A stretch of 64,000 nt of DNA from Trochalopteron elliotii (GCA_024734555.1 JANPWX010000451.1:1696728-1760727), one strand, 5' to 3'. Positions 1 through 14,101 are shown, counted from the stretch's first letter. The notes: generated by a model from the sequence alone, not told the origin. Program-made: numbers and translations.

Positions 1-165
1 CTTCTACTTTACTTTAAAAGTCCCGGGTTTTATCATTCAATGGATTTATTTGCTTTGGCTTATTTAGTTGTGCTGAGCATTCTTGGCTGATTTGTAAGAG
101 CAGTTCAATGTTGCATGGTATGAAATACTGAAATACAACTGAATATTAACTCTCTCCTTTCACAG

Positions 166-2866
166 TCCAGCAACCTGAAGCAGAAACTGGCAGCACACAT
201 GTAAGTGAGGCACATGCATCCACAACAGCTTATTTATACTAAATAGAGCACAGGAACTGCTTAAATCTTGGTAGGGATGTCTTGTTTTTCTAAGCCACTG
301 ATTTGAGAATTATGCATGAAGTGAGTTAAATATTGATGTTGTAGTTTTGTTTACTCTGACCATGATAATCTTGTAGTACCAGTACCACTTCACTGTCTCT
401 TCACCAGCATTTTAACTGTTCTGATTCTACAACAGACTGCTAAAACCATCACTCAAAGTGTATTCCACTCTTCTGAAATATTTCCAGTCCTTTCAGCAGA
501 TGTATTTCTTGCTAAGATGATGCTGGAAGGGCTTAATTGTTCGTTTTCCTGGTTTTAACTAAAGGAGGATCAATTCAGAAGTCACTTCTATGATATTAAT
601 ATTTCTATTCAAACCGTGAAGAATTGCTAGAGCTTAAAATAGTTGTTTAAATACTTCTGTCAAGAAGTTGAAGCTTCCAGCTGTTAAACCTGGAATTATT
701 TGTGAGCTTAGTCCTTAGCCCAACTTTTCATTCACAGGGAAAAGCTGAATGAGGTTCATGATGAGTTACAGAAGAAAGAGGCTGATCTTGCAGAGCTCCA
801 GCCTGATGACAGTCAGAACCGTGAGTTGTTTTGTGGGGGGTTTTTTGATGTTTTTTTAATAAGACCTATGTTAACTTTCTTCTGAAATGATTCCCATATC
901 CACTGGGCTATGGGATACTTGTCTGGATGAGGCTTTGTGCTGCAGCTTAGCTTTAAATCTGAACTGGGGAGTATGGAGGGGTTTTGTGTGTGGTGGTGAG
1001 CAGGGAGAGGATCCTGGGGGGATGAGCTTTGGTATGAACAGTGCTCTGCAAAATTCAGGGCTTTCAGGGTCAGATGGGACAGCTAAAACAAAAATAAGAA
1101 CTTAGACCTTCTCAATTGAAACTTCTAGCTTCTACATCAATCTCTCTTTGAGGGATGGTGAAATGAAGAGAACACAGAAGCCCTGAAAGTACCATGTCTG
1201 TTTTTATTTTGTGTGTCTCTGTTGATAATTTCTGTAAACAGCCCAGAAGATTGGAGAGCTGGAAGCAGCTTTACGAAAAAAAGATGAGGATATGAAAGCA
1301 ATGGAAGAAAGATATAAAATGTACCTTGAAAAAGCAAGGAATGTGAGTGGCATGTTTCTGAACATATGCATTCCTCCCTCATAAATGGTTAAACAGATTG
1401 AGTGTGTGTGTCCCCACCTCCCAATTAGAAGCAGTAGCTACAAATTGCATTTTTAGTCAGATTGTTCAACTGCAGTCAGTTAAGTCTGAGAGAATAAATA
1501 GTGTTTAGGCTGAGCATGAGGTGCAGTAAGGATTCCTTTGTACCCATTGCCCTGAGTTGTACAGTGTAACAGCCTGACCAGTGCCCAGCCTGTTCTCACA
1601 TTCCTCCTTGGAGCTGATGAGTTGCAGAGCAGTTGAGAATCAAACTGACTTGTAATGCTCTTGTTTTGCCTTGTCCAGGTGATAAAAACCTTAGACCCCA
1701 AGCTAAATCCAGCATCAGCAGAAATTATGTTGCTCAGAAAACAGATATTGGAAAAGGACAAAAGAATTGAAGCACTAGAGGTAAAAATGTTACATATATT
1801 TAATAATACCATCTAATACATTCTGTTTCTAATATTAGGCATTCAAGATATTGTTTCCTAGTGATTCAGTAAAATCTGCTTGGCTGAAATTCTGAAAGGA
1901 TTGTTGACAGTAGTCCAAATACCACAAAAATTGGGGAAATGCATTGAGTTTCACAGCAATATTGATGGGACTAGTTGGAATAGTTGCCTGAGCGAATACA
2001 GAACTCCTCAGCAGCATTCAATAGGCTGATAGGACTGACTGCATAAATGCTGTGGCCTCACATTTCTTTTATGTAATGAGTACTAGGGAAGTATATTATA
2101 TAACAGCAATTAGTCAGTCACTGGAGGTACATTCTTTTCAGGTGAAAAAGCACTAAATTATTTACAGATTTTCTGATACACAGCAGACCTCTTGTGTATT
2201 TCCCCACACAAACCCTCAGAGTACATTTCCAAGTTCCATTTGTGTTTCTAACCACAACTTGTGTAGTTTAGCCTCTTCTTAAAGCAGGCTGCTATTTATC
2301 TCTCAGTTTTTTTATGAAAGTGTCTTTGTTTATACTTCTAGGCTTTCTAGTTATTTTGTGTATTGAAGCATTTCTGCTGCCTGTGTTTATATCACACAGT
2401 GGACTGCAGCAAGTTTATGCAGATCAAATTTGTGTTTTAACTGAGCTTTGTCTCCTTGCAGAATGAATACAAAATGGCCAAGCTACGTGACTATGAGGAA
2501 AAGCTGATTGTAACTGCATGGTACAACAAGGTGGGTGAAAAATTCACTTCCTGAAAACATCTTTTGCTACATGTTGCCAGTTAAATCTTAGTTAACATAA
2601 AAAATGAAGAAAAAATTCTGTGTGCGTCCTGAGTAAGCATGAGCAGGATGGCTAATTTTTTTCCTTCTGTTTTTGCTGTTGTTTAAGCTGTTGTTTAACT
2701 CTTGCAGAGCCTGACCCTGCAGAAGCTGGGCATGGAATCCAGGCTGATGGGCAGCAGTGGCAGCTGCGGGGCCGGGCCCGGCCGCTCCTTCCTGGCGCAG
2801 CAGCGTCACGTCACCAACACCAGGAGGAACCTCACTGTTAAAGTGCCAGGTGCAACATCTGATTAA
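166..2866 (+). CDS. HOOK1: HOOK1, C-terminal coding exons (5'-truncated by window edge)
   Basis: Six spliced exons at 166-200, 738-820, 1242-1342, 1679-1780, 2462-2530 and 2708-2866 join in one frame to 182 residues and a TAA stop. All introns are GT-AG. The product matches my memory of the human HOOK1 C-terminus: the coiled-coil segment with KKDEDMKAMEERYKMYLEK, then LDPKLNPASAEIMLLRKQ, DYEEKLIVTAWYNK, and a tail ending KVPGATSD. HOOK1 is a microtubule-linked dynein adaptor. Its N-terminal HOOK domain and most of the coiled coil lie outside the window. The part here covers the end of the coiled coil and the C-terminal cargo region, which in this family binds the FTS (AKTIP) and FHIP proteins. 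The last exon has a Gly/Ser-rich linker (GSSGSCGAGPG) before the conserved SFLAQQRHVTNTRRNL block. The opposite orientation to the CYP2J genes agrees with the known vertebrate order. Confidence 0.95.
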
Positions 2867-5800
2867 ACACGAGGACATGAGGAAAACTCACCAGCTAAAG
2901 TGTCCTTAAATGTTTTATACCTTCCACTTTACCTGCTTGATTGAAAGAGGAGGTTGGAATGGTGGGCAGCTGCAAATTGCAACATCAGAACCTATCAGGG
3001 AGGCGTTAAGGTGATCGGCCAGAAGGTAGCACGTAGTTTTCCAAGTAGATTTAATAACTGCAGCATGTACAAGCATAACTTAAAAGATTTCTATTTGCCT
3101 TCAGATTATATTGTAAATATGGAATTTGGCACTCTATATTTAAAAGTTTATTTAAGTGGGTTTGGGATAGAAAGTTGACTTTTATAATGGGAAGATGTTA
3201 TGCAAAGGTGTACTTCAGGAAACTGGCAATATTGGGCATTTTTGCTGGGCTTTTCTGAAACTGGATCTAAAAGATTGGTGACATCTTTTTTTAGAATAGA
3301 AAGTAAAATTTTAAAAGCAAGAAAGTACTTGCATTTATAGAAGAAGAAAATAAAGGTGTGGTATGAGTTGTTATGTAACAGAAGACAGGATTTGTTTTGT
3401 GAGAAGCAGAATTTCTCAGTTTATTTAAAAAATAAGCAAAGCTTAAGTTGGTGCAGATAACACTAAGGAAAACCTGTCTTTAAGATGGTGACTTCACTTA
3501 AGCCAAAAAAGCTTGTCTTTTCCTGGGTATGAAAAAATCTATTATACAAACTCAAAAGTCTGGGCTACATTTTAAAAGTCTGACATGTTGGTATACTGCA
3601 TTTATATGCAGAAAGGGGATTAGGTGGGAAAAAACCCATTTATTTCACCCTATTTATACAACCCTGTGCATGGAAATTGCATTTCCTCTTTTTTAAATGT
3701 AGTTTCACTTGGTTATTCTGAACTACTCTGCTAGGCAGAGGAATGAGAGATGGCTTTGGCAGTTACTGGCAGCAGAAATTGTTTGTTGGCAGGGAGAAAG
3801 GTGCATAAACTGTAATAGTTTGATAGAAGATGAAATGAGGGTTGATACCTGAAATCTGTGTGCAGGAAGTTGCTGTCTTTCACAAAACCTGTGACTTCAT
3901 TTCCCAAATGTCTTAACTCTTGTTTTGAATTGTATTTTTAGGAAACCTGTTAATGTCTGTTCTTTGCAAATGGTCTAGGAAAAGTTCATTATACCCATAG
4001 TTAAATAAAATAAAATGGCAGCAGCCCTTAAAATGAAATGAATATACTTAAATTAAGTATTTGAGGGTGCTGTACCAGACCACCATCTAATGCAAAATTC
4101 AGCTGCCTGTGAGAATGAAAACACACCTGTCTCACCATTAAGGCCATCTTTGATTTGAGAACAGGGTTCAGCTTTACAGAATTTTTAGGTTTTGAATTGT
4201 GCCATTTGGTTAGTGTGTCATTTTGCCTGCCCCTTACAATAGCTTGTCCTTTGATTTCTTCCTTCCCCGACATCTTAAATTTTTAATTGGGCATTGCATG
4301 TAATGCCAGAGAGAAGGCATGCATTCATTTTTGATACTTAGGGTTGCTTCTTAGTCGTGGTGGTTGTTTTACAGTGCTGTATGTATGAATAGGCATTGAA
4401 CAGATTTCCTCCTTCAAAAGGCATTGTTTAAAAGCCAGTCTCGTGCTAAGTGTGGCGTGAGCCACACACATGACTGTTGGAGAGTTGTCTGTGGTGGTGT
4501 TCTTCAGGACTCTATGCTTCTTTGGACTACCTCGTGGGTTTTGAGGTCTTTTATTGCTGCAGTGGTGTTAGTGGAGTTGGTGTTTTTAAGGTACAGTTGC
4601 ATATTTAATCTGCTGGTGCTGTGGGTGGGAGGGAGGTGATGGTGAGCAGTGGAGCAGGAGATGAAGTCTTAGCAAGATGCTTCCATTCCTAAAGTCTGGT
4701 ATTTGGTGTGTTCTAGTGAAACGTGGAGCTGTCTCTGATGGTGTTGAGTGGGTCTCTTAACCCTCGTTCTTTGCAGCATGGAAACTTTCATGGATGTCCT
4801 TCAAATACTCCTGTAGTTGGTAGGCTTGATTTGTTGTACTTCTCCCAGTAGTGGAGCTGTGTCAGTAGTCTGTCAGGTGCTGAATAGTGACAAACTTGGA
4901 GCAAATGTCTTTGACTTACACTTCTCAAAACTGCAGACCCTGGGACCAAAAATAACCAAGAAACCTCCCTGTCATTTAATTGGCAGTTTGTCTTCTGACT
5001 AGTGATGGAAGAATTTAAGTCCTGAGCCACAGGCAGGGATCAGCCTTTTTCAGGGCACAGTTTTCCTCAGTAATCAAGTTGGGGTTACCAAAACAAATCT
5101 GGTTTTCAGGTATTGGATGAATTGTTGCTTATTTGGGACTTTTCCAAACTCCACTGTTAAGAGTGAAGCCTGTGAATGTCACTCAAGGGTTTCTTTGGGA
5201 CTGAGAACCTGTTTAAGAGCAGCTGTTCTACAACTGGTTAAACCTGGGTTCTGTCCTGTGAACGAGGAACTGATGTGTGGAAATAAATACTGGATTATAA
5301 GCCATGGTGCTGCATTCACTTCAGCTCATCTGCCTGTGCAGGAAGGACCATCAAATCAGGATCATTTCAATGTTTGCTTCACTCATGTCCAAACAAAAAG
5401 CTGCTAAAAACCCGCTGCTGTGTTAGAGCTGAGCTGTGTCCAACACAAGCTCTGTCAGTCCATGTCCTTGCATGCACCACTGCTGAGGCAGGAGGAACAG
5501 AGAGGCCCCTTGCCTCTCCTGAAAGGTGAATTTGTGCCATCCCAACAGCACAGTTCAGAGCAGACTCAAATATGAGGTGAAATCACTGAATACTGCTGAA
5601 GTTAAACAGCATTATTAGGAATTTAGCCAGTTTCCAGTAAAACGGGTAATGTAGATCCAAAGAAACAAAAAATATGTTCTGATTGACATATCATTTGTTA
5701 ATTATTTTTTATATAAGATTAATTACTATGGAAGAGAAGTGTTTTATAGCAATAATTCAAAATATGGACTAGTGAGTTCTTTTACTCAAGATGGGTCAGG

Positions 5801-8513
5801 CAGCAGTTTTGAGAAGATTCTTTTGCAACAACCTTATTATATAGTGGATTCAGAAACATTCACTGAAAATCAATTTTCACCTGATTTTTTTGTTCATTCA
5901 AAATATATATATGGGTATTCTATTTTCTATGATATACACTTACTTGGAAATAAGTAATATAAGCAATACTGATGTTCTATTTAGGTAGCCATAAATAGTT
6001 TAGAAATTAGAAAATGAAAACAATTGTTTAGGAGTTGATAATGTCTAGTACAATAATTTTCTTACTTGTTTCTTTTTCCCCCTCCCCTAAAGCTGGAGTT
6101 AAGGTTTTCATTGTATCGGTGTCTACATCTTCTGTTTAAAACAAATGTAAACACTGTGTTGCATAGAACTTGAAAAATTGCACTAATTTTTAAACTTCTG
6201 GTTTTATTTTTTTCTTTGGGAAAAAATCCTTTTATATTCACATAAAGATTTTTAAAATGAATTCTTTGGTGTCTTTATTCCAAGCCATGTATTTAATGGT
6301 CCCTAGATGGTGTTTCCAGGCAATGCATGACCTGGTTCTGCATGTTGGTACATTTACACCACCTAAAACACCCTGTTTCAGGATGGACATGTATTATAAT
6401 GGGGGTGTGGATGTCATGAGTTGTGCTGCTCTCCTCTGCTGTGTCCAGTTCATTCCTCCCACCCAAGGCTGGTGCTCTCTGCTCAGCCCACAGACAGTTG
6501 TGGCAGAGCTGGGCAAGGGGCCTTGTGAAATGATTGAGCTCCTCTGCAGGGGAGCTGTGCAGTGACCTCAGTAATTCCTTATTGCTGCTGAGGTAGGTGA
6601 GGGTCTCTGCCTGTTCTCAGCCCCACCTGAGAGCACAGAGGACAGGTACAGCTCTAAATCACTGTTCTTGCCTTTATTTGGAAAAAAAACCCAACTGTCT
6701 GCCCTGTCCAGCCTGCTCTGCAGCTGATTTATGTGCTCCATTCTTAGTCCCAGTGTCAGCTGTCATTCCCTGAGCAGCACCCCCAGCCCAGCAGTGCTGT
6801 TGGTGAAGATCCAAGGATGAGGAGCTGCGTTGGTTCCCAGTGTGGAAGGGCCTGTCCCAGGGAGTGTGAAGCCATTGTGGAAGAAATGTTTTTCCTGCTT
6901 TCTCAGGCTGGACACAAAAACACTTTCAGACACTGAACACCAAAATGTGCAGGTGTGTGAGGGAGAAGGGAAGAGGTGCTCAGCTGTGCAGGAAGCCTGA
7001 GCTGAGCTGCAGGATGTCTTCAGTCCTCACCCTGTTTGCTTGCAGCTTTCTGGCAGCTCCAGAAGAGCCAAACACTGCAGCAGGAGTTTTGTGTGTTCCT
7101 ACACACAGAGAGGTAAGGGATGTCCTTGGAAGAGGAGTGCAGTCCCTGAGTGCAAAGGAAAGGAGGAGCTGAGGTCAGTCAGTCACGTGTGTGAGATGGT
7201 TTAGGTGGAGGGGGCAAAATATTCAAGAAGTCTGTGAAATGCATTCTTCTTTTGGAATTTAACTAACCCAGCAGAGGCCTATGGAGGAAGTTTTGGATAG
7301 AGCAGCAGCTTGAGAAAGAAAATGGGAATCTGAGTAAAGCACTGTGGGGGGGAAAACGTACCACAAAACAGTCAGGTGACACCTGTGAACTGGAATTGTT
7401 TTGGGACTAATGTTCACACAACATAAACTTCCACTATTCCCATCCCCTGTTCCCAGTCAGTTCCAGACATGCAGCCCACTTGCAGCCTTGCCCTTCAGCT
7501 TCTCTCAGAGAAGGAAAAGAGTATCAGTTCTGAAAGTCAAATGATTCCTTGTTTCTGCAGGAGAGGGGAGGTGTGGGAGCCCATGCCAGCAGCTGGCATG
7601 AGGAGAGGAAGGGTGGAGGGCTGGGGCTAACCAGGTTCTCCCTAGGAGTGGGGTGAGACAAGTCTGCATTTAATAAATGGACTGGTTTGTGTCCCACCAT
7701 GTGTCCTCATTTCTCCACCTTACGGGTTTGTGAAACAGCCTCAAGTACCAGGAACTTCAGTCCAAACTCTTGTTTCAACTGGCACAGAAAATCAGAGGAG
7801 GTGGCAGAACCCCCCACCCAGCTGGTACTGAAGGAGCTGTGCCAGAAGCTGTGTTCACCTGGGAGAAATTTGTTTCCTCTAGGAAGAGGTGAGCTGTACT
7901 CCAGGGAAAATTGGAAAGAGGAAAAAATCACTCTCTGCTCATTTCCTCAGCAGGAGAGCAGGAGCTGGAGGTGTTCCTGGTGCTGTGCTGATTTCCTGAG
8001 GCAGCCCTCATTGTGCTCCTGGGAGCTGCAACTTCTGCCTGGAGGCCTCAGCAGGGTCCTTGTGGTGCAGCTGTTGCCCAGTTCAGTGCATTTACTGCTG
8101 TTAGCCATTGGTTGCTAATCCTGGGACTGTTTCATTGTGTAGATGATGGTTCAAAATAGTAATTTGTTGCTGTTGTTTTCCAAGGTATCTTTTTCCTCGT
8201 TAGACTGTTGAGTCCAGCTTAATGGCATCGTGTGCTGCTGGAGTTCCCCCCACTGCCCTTGGACACACCAGCCACTCCATGATGCTGGGCAGGTAAACAG
8301 GGAGGATTTTGCATATTGTAATCCTAGCTGTGCTGCCAGGATCATTTTTTCCATCACTTCTGTAGGAATTGCCTTTGCTTTTACAGTGCCAACCTCCTGC
8401 AGTGCAGGGCCAGAGACACAGGGCATGGCCAAAGCCCACAGCCTGTGCTGGACATGGCCTGCCTTGGTCTTCACTTTGCAGAACACTTCATGACAAAAAT
8501 GCTTTGATAAAGA
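2867..8513. other. HOOK1 3'UTR and HOOK1-CYP2J spacer
   Basis: No coding exon is supported here. The AT-rich part to about 6260 looks like a long 3'UTR, with possible poly(A) signals AATAAA at 3349, 4004, 5282 and a further one at 7672 followed by GT-rich sequence. The part after about 6300 is more GC-balanced. Its short open frames overlap on both strands and match nothing I recognise. Confidence 0.5.
4004..4014 (+). terminator. candidate HOOK1 poly(A) signal, doubled AATAAA
   Basis: Two overlapping AATAAA hexamers sit about 1.14 kb after the HOOK1 stop. An earlier one lies at 3349-3354. Which is used cannot be decided from sequence alone, and longer transcripts are possible. Confidence 0.35.
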
Positions 8514-8519
8514 TTTATT
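8514..8519 (-). terminator. CYP2J-A poly(A) signal
   Basis: TTTATT on the + strand is AATAAA on the - strand, about 430 bases after the CYP2J-A stop. I see no closer canonical signal, so the 3'UTR is likely about 450 nt. Confidence 0.55.
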
Positions 8520-8950
8520 GATGTATGAGACAGGTGGTATAGATTGACATTTTTTTAGAGAAGAACTTATTAAGGAAATGTCAAACTAATACTTGTGTCA
8601 GTGTTATGAAACAAAGGCTGGTATTGCTCTCCCACTGAACCCAGCCACAGCTTCAACACTGCAGTCTCTAAAGTGTCCCTCATTTTGCCAAGGTGGACCA
8701 TGGCCATGCCCCATAAAATTAGGAAAGCCCCAAGCCCCTCATTAATTTACAGTACCACAGAGCAAGCCCAATAATGCCCTGGTAGCTTCCAGGCTGATCC
8801 CATAATCACATCATCATGGGATACAGAGTGCAAGGTCTACTTGTAAAAGAAATAATTTTGCAATTGCTTTGAAAGAAATAAACCACCCTGGGCTGTCAAG
8901 GCTTGTTTTCAGCACCCCTGACAAAGGGTTTTCCATGTGAGGACGGTTCT

Positions 8951-11900
8951 CTAGCGAGGCACAGCACAGATCTTGTAGGGCTGTGGGGACATTGCGATGC
9001 CTATCATGGGCTGGAGGCTGAGGGTGGTGTCTGGGGGTGCCTGGAAGGTGAATTTCTGGAGCAGGGATGTGAAGAAGAGGAAGAGCTCAGAACGGGCCAG
9101 CAGCTCTCCCAGGCAGGCACGCTTCCCTGTGGAGACAGCAACCCACAGCATCCTCAGACTCTGCTTTTGCTGCTGAAAATGCTTCTGCCTGCCCTTAGGA
9201 CCATGGCCCAGCTGTGTTACCCCATTCCTGGATGAGTTTTTCAACCCAAACCAAACTTCCCAATAATAACTTTGGCATTAGAGCATGGTCTGCCCCCCAG
9301 ATTGCCATGACTGTGTGAGGACAACTCACATGCACACATGACCTGGGTGTGCCCATGCTGGAAGAGCTCACCAAAGAGAGCTGTCAGAGGAGATGTGTGG
9401 AGCTGGCGTGGGAAATGGGTGCTAAAAGCAACTTCCCCATGGAAGCTGCTGGCTGGGGAACCCTGTGGTGGCAACAGTGAGGCTCCTGCTGAGCTCAGCC
9501 ATGTGGGAGCAGGAGCACAGGGTGATGGCCTCAGTGAAGGTGTTCCTAAGGTCTCTGGAATTTACGTGGTTTTTTATTCATCCTCATTTCACTTCTGTGC
9601 ATGTGAAAAGAGACAAGAAAGGGCTCCAAGTGTGGTTGTGGTGCTTTGGGGAGGCCATGGGACCATTTTGAGCAGCACCTGCCCTTTCCATTGCTCTTTT
9701 CCTCTGTCTCTCCCCTGCAGTTGGAAACCCAAGCCCACATGGGCACCCTAATTCAGCAAATCTTACCCATAGAAAATGGTTGAAAATATTCGTTTTTCCA
9801 GAACTTCCCATCCTTCAGAAAATGCTCGGGGTTAAAAGTATCAGGGGTTTTCCACTCATTCTTGTCAAACAGCAGAGAGGTTAAATTTGTCATTACAACT
9901 GTGCCCTAAAAAAACAGAAGAAAAATAAATCACACTTTCTCTGGCACTGAAAGCAGTAGGGGTAGTTTTATCTTCCAGTCTCCTCTCCATGAAGAACACC
10001 CTTAGTCAAATTCTACTGAAATTATTTGTGCAACACCCCCCTGCAAGCCCAGATTTTCCACTTGTCCGTTTGGAGGTGCAGTTACATAACTGCATTTTTC
10101 CCTCGTCAGCATCATTTTATCTGTTGTAATCCTAGGCCAAAGTCCTAGGAGTACGAGCTGGGAGCTGGGATCTGTGCCTCAAAGGCATGTGTGGGGGTGT
10201 GGCACCATTCAGGGAGCTGGAGAACATTGGATGGCAAAAATCCATGTTCAGCAGGAGTGAACTCTGGACAGGGCAGGGACAGTGTCAGCACAGGAGGGAC
10301 CTGGCCTGGCACCATGCCTGGGGAGCTGGGAGTATCCCTCAAGTCCCAGCACTCCGGAGTTTACCTTTGGGATGTAGTAGTCATCCAGGTAGGCATCCTC
10401 TGTTGCCATTCTTGGCACATTGAAAGGGATAACGTTGCCTTTCCTCTGCACTTCATGGATGACAGCATTGGTGTAGTGCAGGTTGTTCCTGTCCTCCAGG
10501 GCTGGCAGCCGTGCCTGGCCAATGACCGCATCGATCTCGGCTTGCACCCGGGCTGGGGGAAGAGCAGCAATGAACCCAGGGGAAAAAACCCTTGGAACAA
10601 TCCAAGGTTATTGCTGTAAGGGTCTACCAAGGGACCTGGGCCACTGTTTATACCTCGTATGTGAGTGTGGGGACATTCCCAGCTGGTGTCTCACAGAACT
10701 ACGAGGGATAAAAGCAAGGGAGAAGACCAAGTTTTTGTTGAGTGTACCTTGAATTTCTGGATGTGTGGCCATGAACAGCAAAGCCCAGCGGAGGGTTGAG
10801 GACGTGGTCTCAGTCCCAGCAAACATCAGGTCGAGTGTGCAGGCCATGAGGTGTTCCTCCTGGAAGGTGTCACTGTCATGGCCCTTCACAAGAAGAAGTG
10901 TTAGTGCCACAGCAACAGTGAGGGTGTCCTGGCACCTGGCTTGGTCCAGACCACACCCCAAGGATTTTGGCAGAAGCTGCTGACCCCCTGCATCCCCATC
11001 CTGTTGATGGGTGGCCTGAACCTGATGTCTGTCCTGAGCTCACAAAAGGCAGGCAGCTCAGATGGAGAATCTGAGCCCAGATGGAGAATCTGGGCTCGTT
11101 TCCCCTCCCTTCTGATTTCTAAGCCCCACTCCAGGAGGCCTTTCTCCCCATTGCTGACCTTGGAGATCTCCAGCAGGTAGCTGTCGACGTAGTCCCGGCT
11201 CTCTGAGGGGTTCCAGTCCTCCTTGTGTTTATTGATCTGCTCTTGCATAAATTTTTTTAGTAACTTCCAGTTTTTAAAAATGGTTTGGTGGGCTCCAGGT
11301 AAGTACTTCATTATAGATGGGAAATTGTTGTACAGCTTTGAACACAAAAGGAGAAAGTCAGATTGAATAAAGGACTTCAAAAACTTTTCTGACATCAAGA
11401 CTTCAGCTTGTGATTGCACTCGCTGAATTCGTGGAGCTGGTGGAAACAGCTCAGCTCCAGAAGAGCAGAATTCTCATTCTGGGGTAACTTGTGTGTTACT
11501 CACTATTTCAGTGGGCAATGAGTGGGCAGGAAGAGTGATTTTGGGTGAGAGAGAGCAGCGTGAGCATGGCACAAGTTAAACAGAAGGAAGAAAGAAATGA
11601 CAGACAAATCTACTCTGTGCAAAGGAAGAGGGAATGGCAACACTGTGACTTTTAAGATTGACTCCAGAGAAGAAACTGTGGCCCTGGGTTGGTGGCAGAA
11701 GGGTTCTACCTGGGTTGTGACGGCTCCATGGAGGGCAGTGGTGTCATACATCAGCTTCAGCAGTCTTTGGAAATCCTCATCGTGGTATTCAAACCGGTTG
11801 CCAAAGATGAGGGAGCAGATGACATTTGAAACAGCATTAGTGACTTTAGGCTGAGGGTTGAAAGGATTCCCTGGAGAAGAAAAAGATCAGTTCTCTTCTC

Positions 11901-13555
11901 AGAAAAGAAGAAAACACACATCAGAGGTAAAATAGTCAAGAAATATGAATGACATGAGTGGCCCTAATGGGCACTGTCCTATGTCAGTGCTTTCCTGGGG
12001 TGCCTGGCTGACCCCATGAGCTCGCCAAGCTTGGCCCAGTGGTCCCAGTTCAATCAGCTTATGGAGATACTTGTTTACTTTGGAAGGCAAGGACAGCAGG
12101 ATCCCAGCTGAATTCATTGGAAACATCAATATTTATGTACACAGTATTTCCCACAGAGGAGCAGGCTGAAGGTGGGCTGTGAATAATGCTGTGAGTTTTG
12201 CCTGGCTGCATTCCCCAGCCAGTTGGAGGGCAAAGCACCTGTAGGAAGGAGCAGGGAGATGCTGGCAGGGTTGTAGCATCCCTTGGAAGATGGGGTTCTT
12301 TTCAGCATGCATTGAAATTGTACCAGACCCTACCAGTTCATGCCTTCACAGCTGCTGAGGGCCGTGGACTCACCCTGTTCATCCCTAAACACCTCCGTGA
12401 GGTACCGGCACTCCTCCTGGATGCGCTCCTCCAGGCTCCTCTTCCCCAAGCCGAAGTTTCGGAGCGTGGTCAGGGTGAACCTCCTCTGTGCCTTCCACAG
12501 GTGCCCAACAGAGGAGATCAGTCCTGGCAGGAACATCCCCCGTGAGCCAGGGCTGATCCCCAACTGAGGGGGAAAAGCTCCAGGGCTGATCCCCAACTGA
12601 GAGGAAAGGCTCCAGGGTTCTGCCTTGTCTCCAGCTGTCTCAGACCTCTGCAGGGTCAAGGCTTGCAGCTGAGGCATGTCTTGTGGGGTAACTCACCAGT
12701 CTTACTGAAGACCTCCTCATCGATGGGAATGTCAGGACGGTCCATGAACTTGTTCCCTTGGTTTACAAGCACTTCCTTCACCAGTCGCATCCCATTTACC
12801 ATCACAAACTTCATGCTGCCCATGTGCAGACCAAAGATGTCACCATATCTTTTACTGAACTGGGAGGCGACATAAATAAAAGGGGTTTTCATTTGCAGTG
12901 AATGTTCCCGGGGAGACCAGGACAGCCCTGTCAGGGTACATGGGTAAAAACAAGGGAAGAGCGGGAGGGGAGACAGAATATGTGCACTCTGCCTGAGGGC
13001 ATAGTCATTTTTCTTTCCTCTTTTCCTGAATCAGTGATCGGGAAATGATGTCAATTGGCCATAAATCAAGTAAACCTCACCAGGTTTGATTTTTCAGTCC
13101 TATGTTTTTCCAGTTTTTCTTTCACCCTATTCCAGCCCCCACTCAGACCTGTAGGGTTTGTACCCCTGTGACTGCACCTGTGGGATCATGCTGAGACCTT
13201 TGCTCATGGAATCACTCCACGCTTGTCACTCTGCTTTTACTCAGGTAAATGTCACCTCCTGCCTTCCTTCACCTGTGAGGTTTGGGTTTTCCCTTTTCCT
13301 GCCTGGCCAGGGATGTGTAGCTGCAATCTCTCCATCCCTTCCCCATACTGCTCACCAGCCACATACCTTCTCCACTGTGACTGATGGATCTCTGAAGTCT
13401 AAGAGGTAGATGTGCCCCAAAAAGGGAAGGCGGAAGGGGGTGGGAGGGAAATTCTTTGGATTTCTGTTCTTCATGTAGTCTGCGATGAGCAGGAAGATGA
13501 AGAGAAAGATGAGGACTGTCTGGAGGGAGATGCTGTCCCAGAGGAAGTGCAGCAT
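8951..13555 (-). CDS. CYP2J-A: complete CYP2J2-like cytochrome P450 (probable CYP2J40)
   Basis: Microsomal haem monooxygenase of the CYP2J group. Nine exons, read right to left: 13367-13555, 12697-12859, 12374-12523, 11710-11870, 11159-11335, 10748-10883, 10365-10552, 9767-9905, 8951-9126. All are GT-AG in the standard CYP2 phases and give 492 residues. Visible parts: N-terminal membrane anchor (residues about 10-26), WxxxR at W127-R131, I-helix AGTETT at 302-307, K-helix ExxR at E359-R362, PEHF meander, and haem loop FSMGKRACLG at 432-441 with ligand C439. It ends CAVPR. The start is the only ATG just before the anchor, in context CCATGC. Exon 5 ([14 protein letters not shown]) is close to human CYP2J2. 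Oddities: the usual PPGP hinge reads PPTP, the exon 8 motif usually REAFMPFS reads NEYFQPFS, and exon 6 is two codons short. CYP2J substrates include fatty acids, but this enzyme's own are unknown. By position next to HOOK1 and by likeness I infer CYP2J40. Confidence 0.93.
12549..12613. repeat. 33-bp tandem duplication in CYP2J-A intron 2
   Basis: Two imperfect copies of a unit beginning AGGGCTGATCCCCAACTGAG sit at 12549-12581 and 12582-12613. They lie just upstream of exon 3 in the gene's reading direction and make up much of the 173-nt intron. Confidence 0.8.
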
Positions 13556-14101
13556 GGCTGGATGGTGGGGCTCTGCAGGGATGTGTCCCACAGCAGGTCA
13601 GGCAGGTTGAGCTCACAAGGCACCACTGAGGCCCCCAGGGCCAGGTGGGGATGGGTGATGTGCTGGCACAGCTGTGGGTGCAAAAACAGGACACCAAGGA
13701 GTGGCTTTTGCTGCCTGCTCTTGAGGCTACATTCAGACTCCTGCTCTCCTGGCTTTCAGAAAGGATTAAACCCCTTCTTGATTAAACTGAAACATTCCCT
13801 CTGATCTGATAAAAAAAGAACCCCACCACAAACCAGAACACCCCCAGCTTCCCCTTTCCCCTCCAACCTCCCCTCAGTACTTTACTAAACCCCAGTGCTC
13901 CATGCCTTTGTCTAAAGGACAGAAATGAGCTTTGTGGGATCGAGATTAAAACCTGGCAGTTTCAGCATGCAGCTCCCACAAACCCATCTCTCAGGATGAC
14001 CCTGCTCCCTCCTTCCCGGGTGCCCTCACCGTGTTTCGTGCCAGTCTCAGCTTCTCAGTGCCAGGGAGTCTCCAGCTGCTTCCAGAGCCTCACGCTTGCC
14101 T

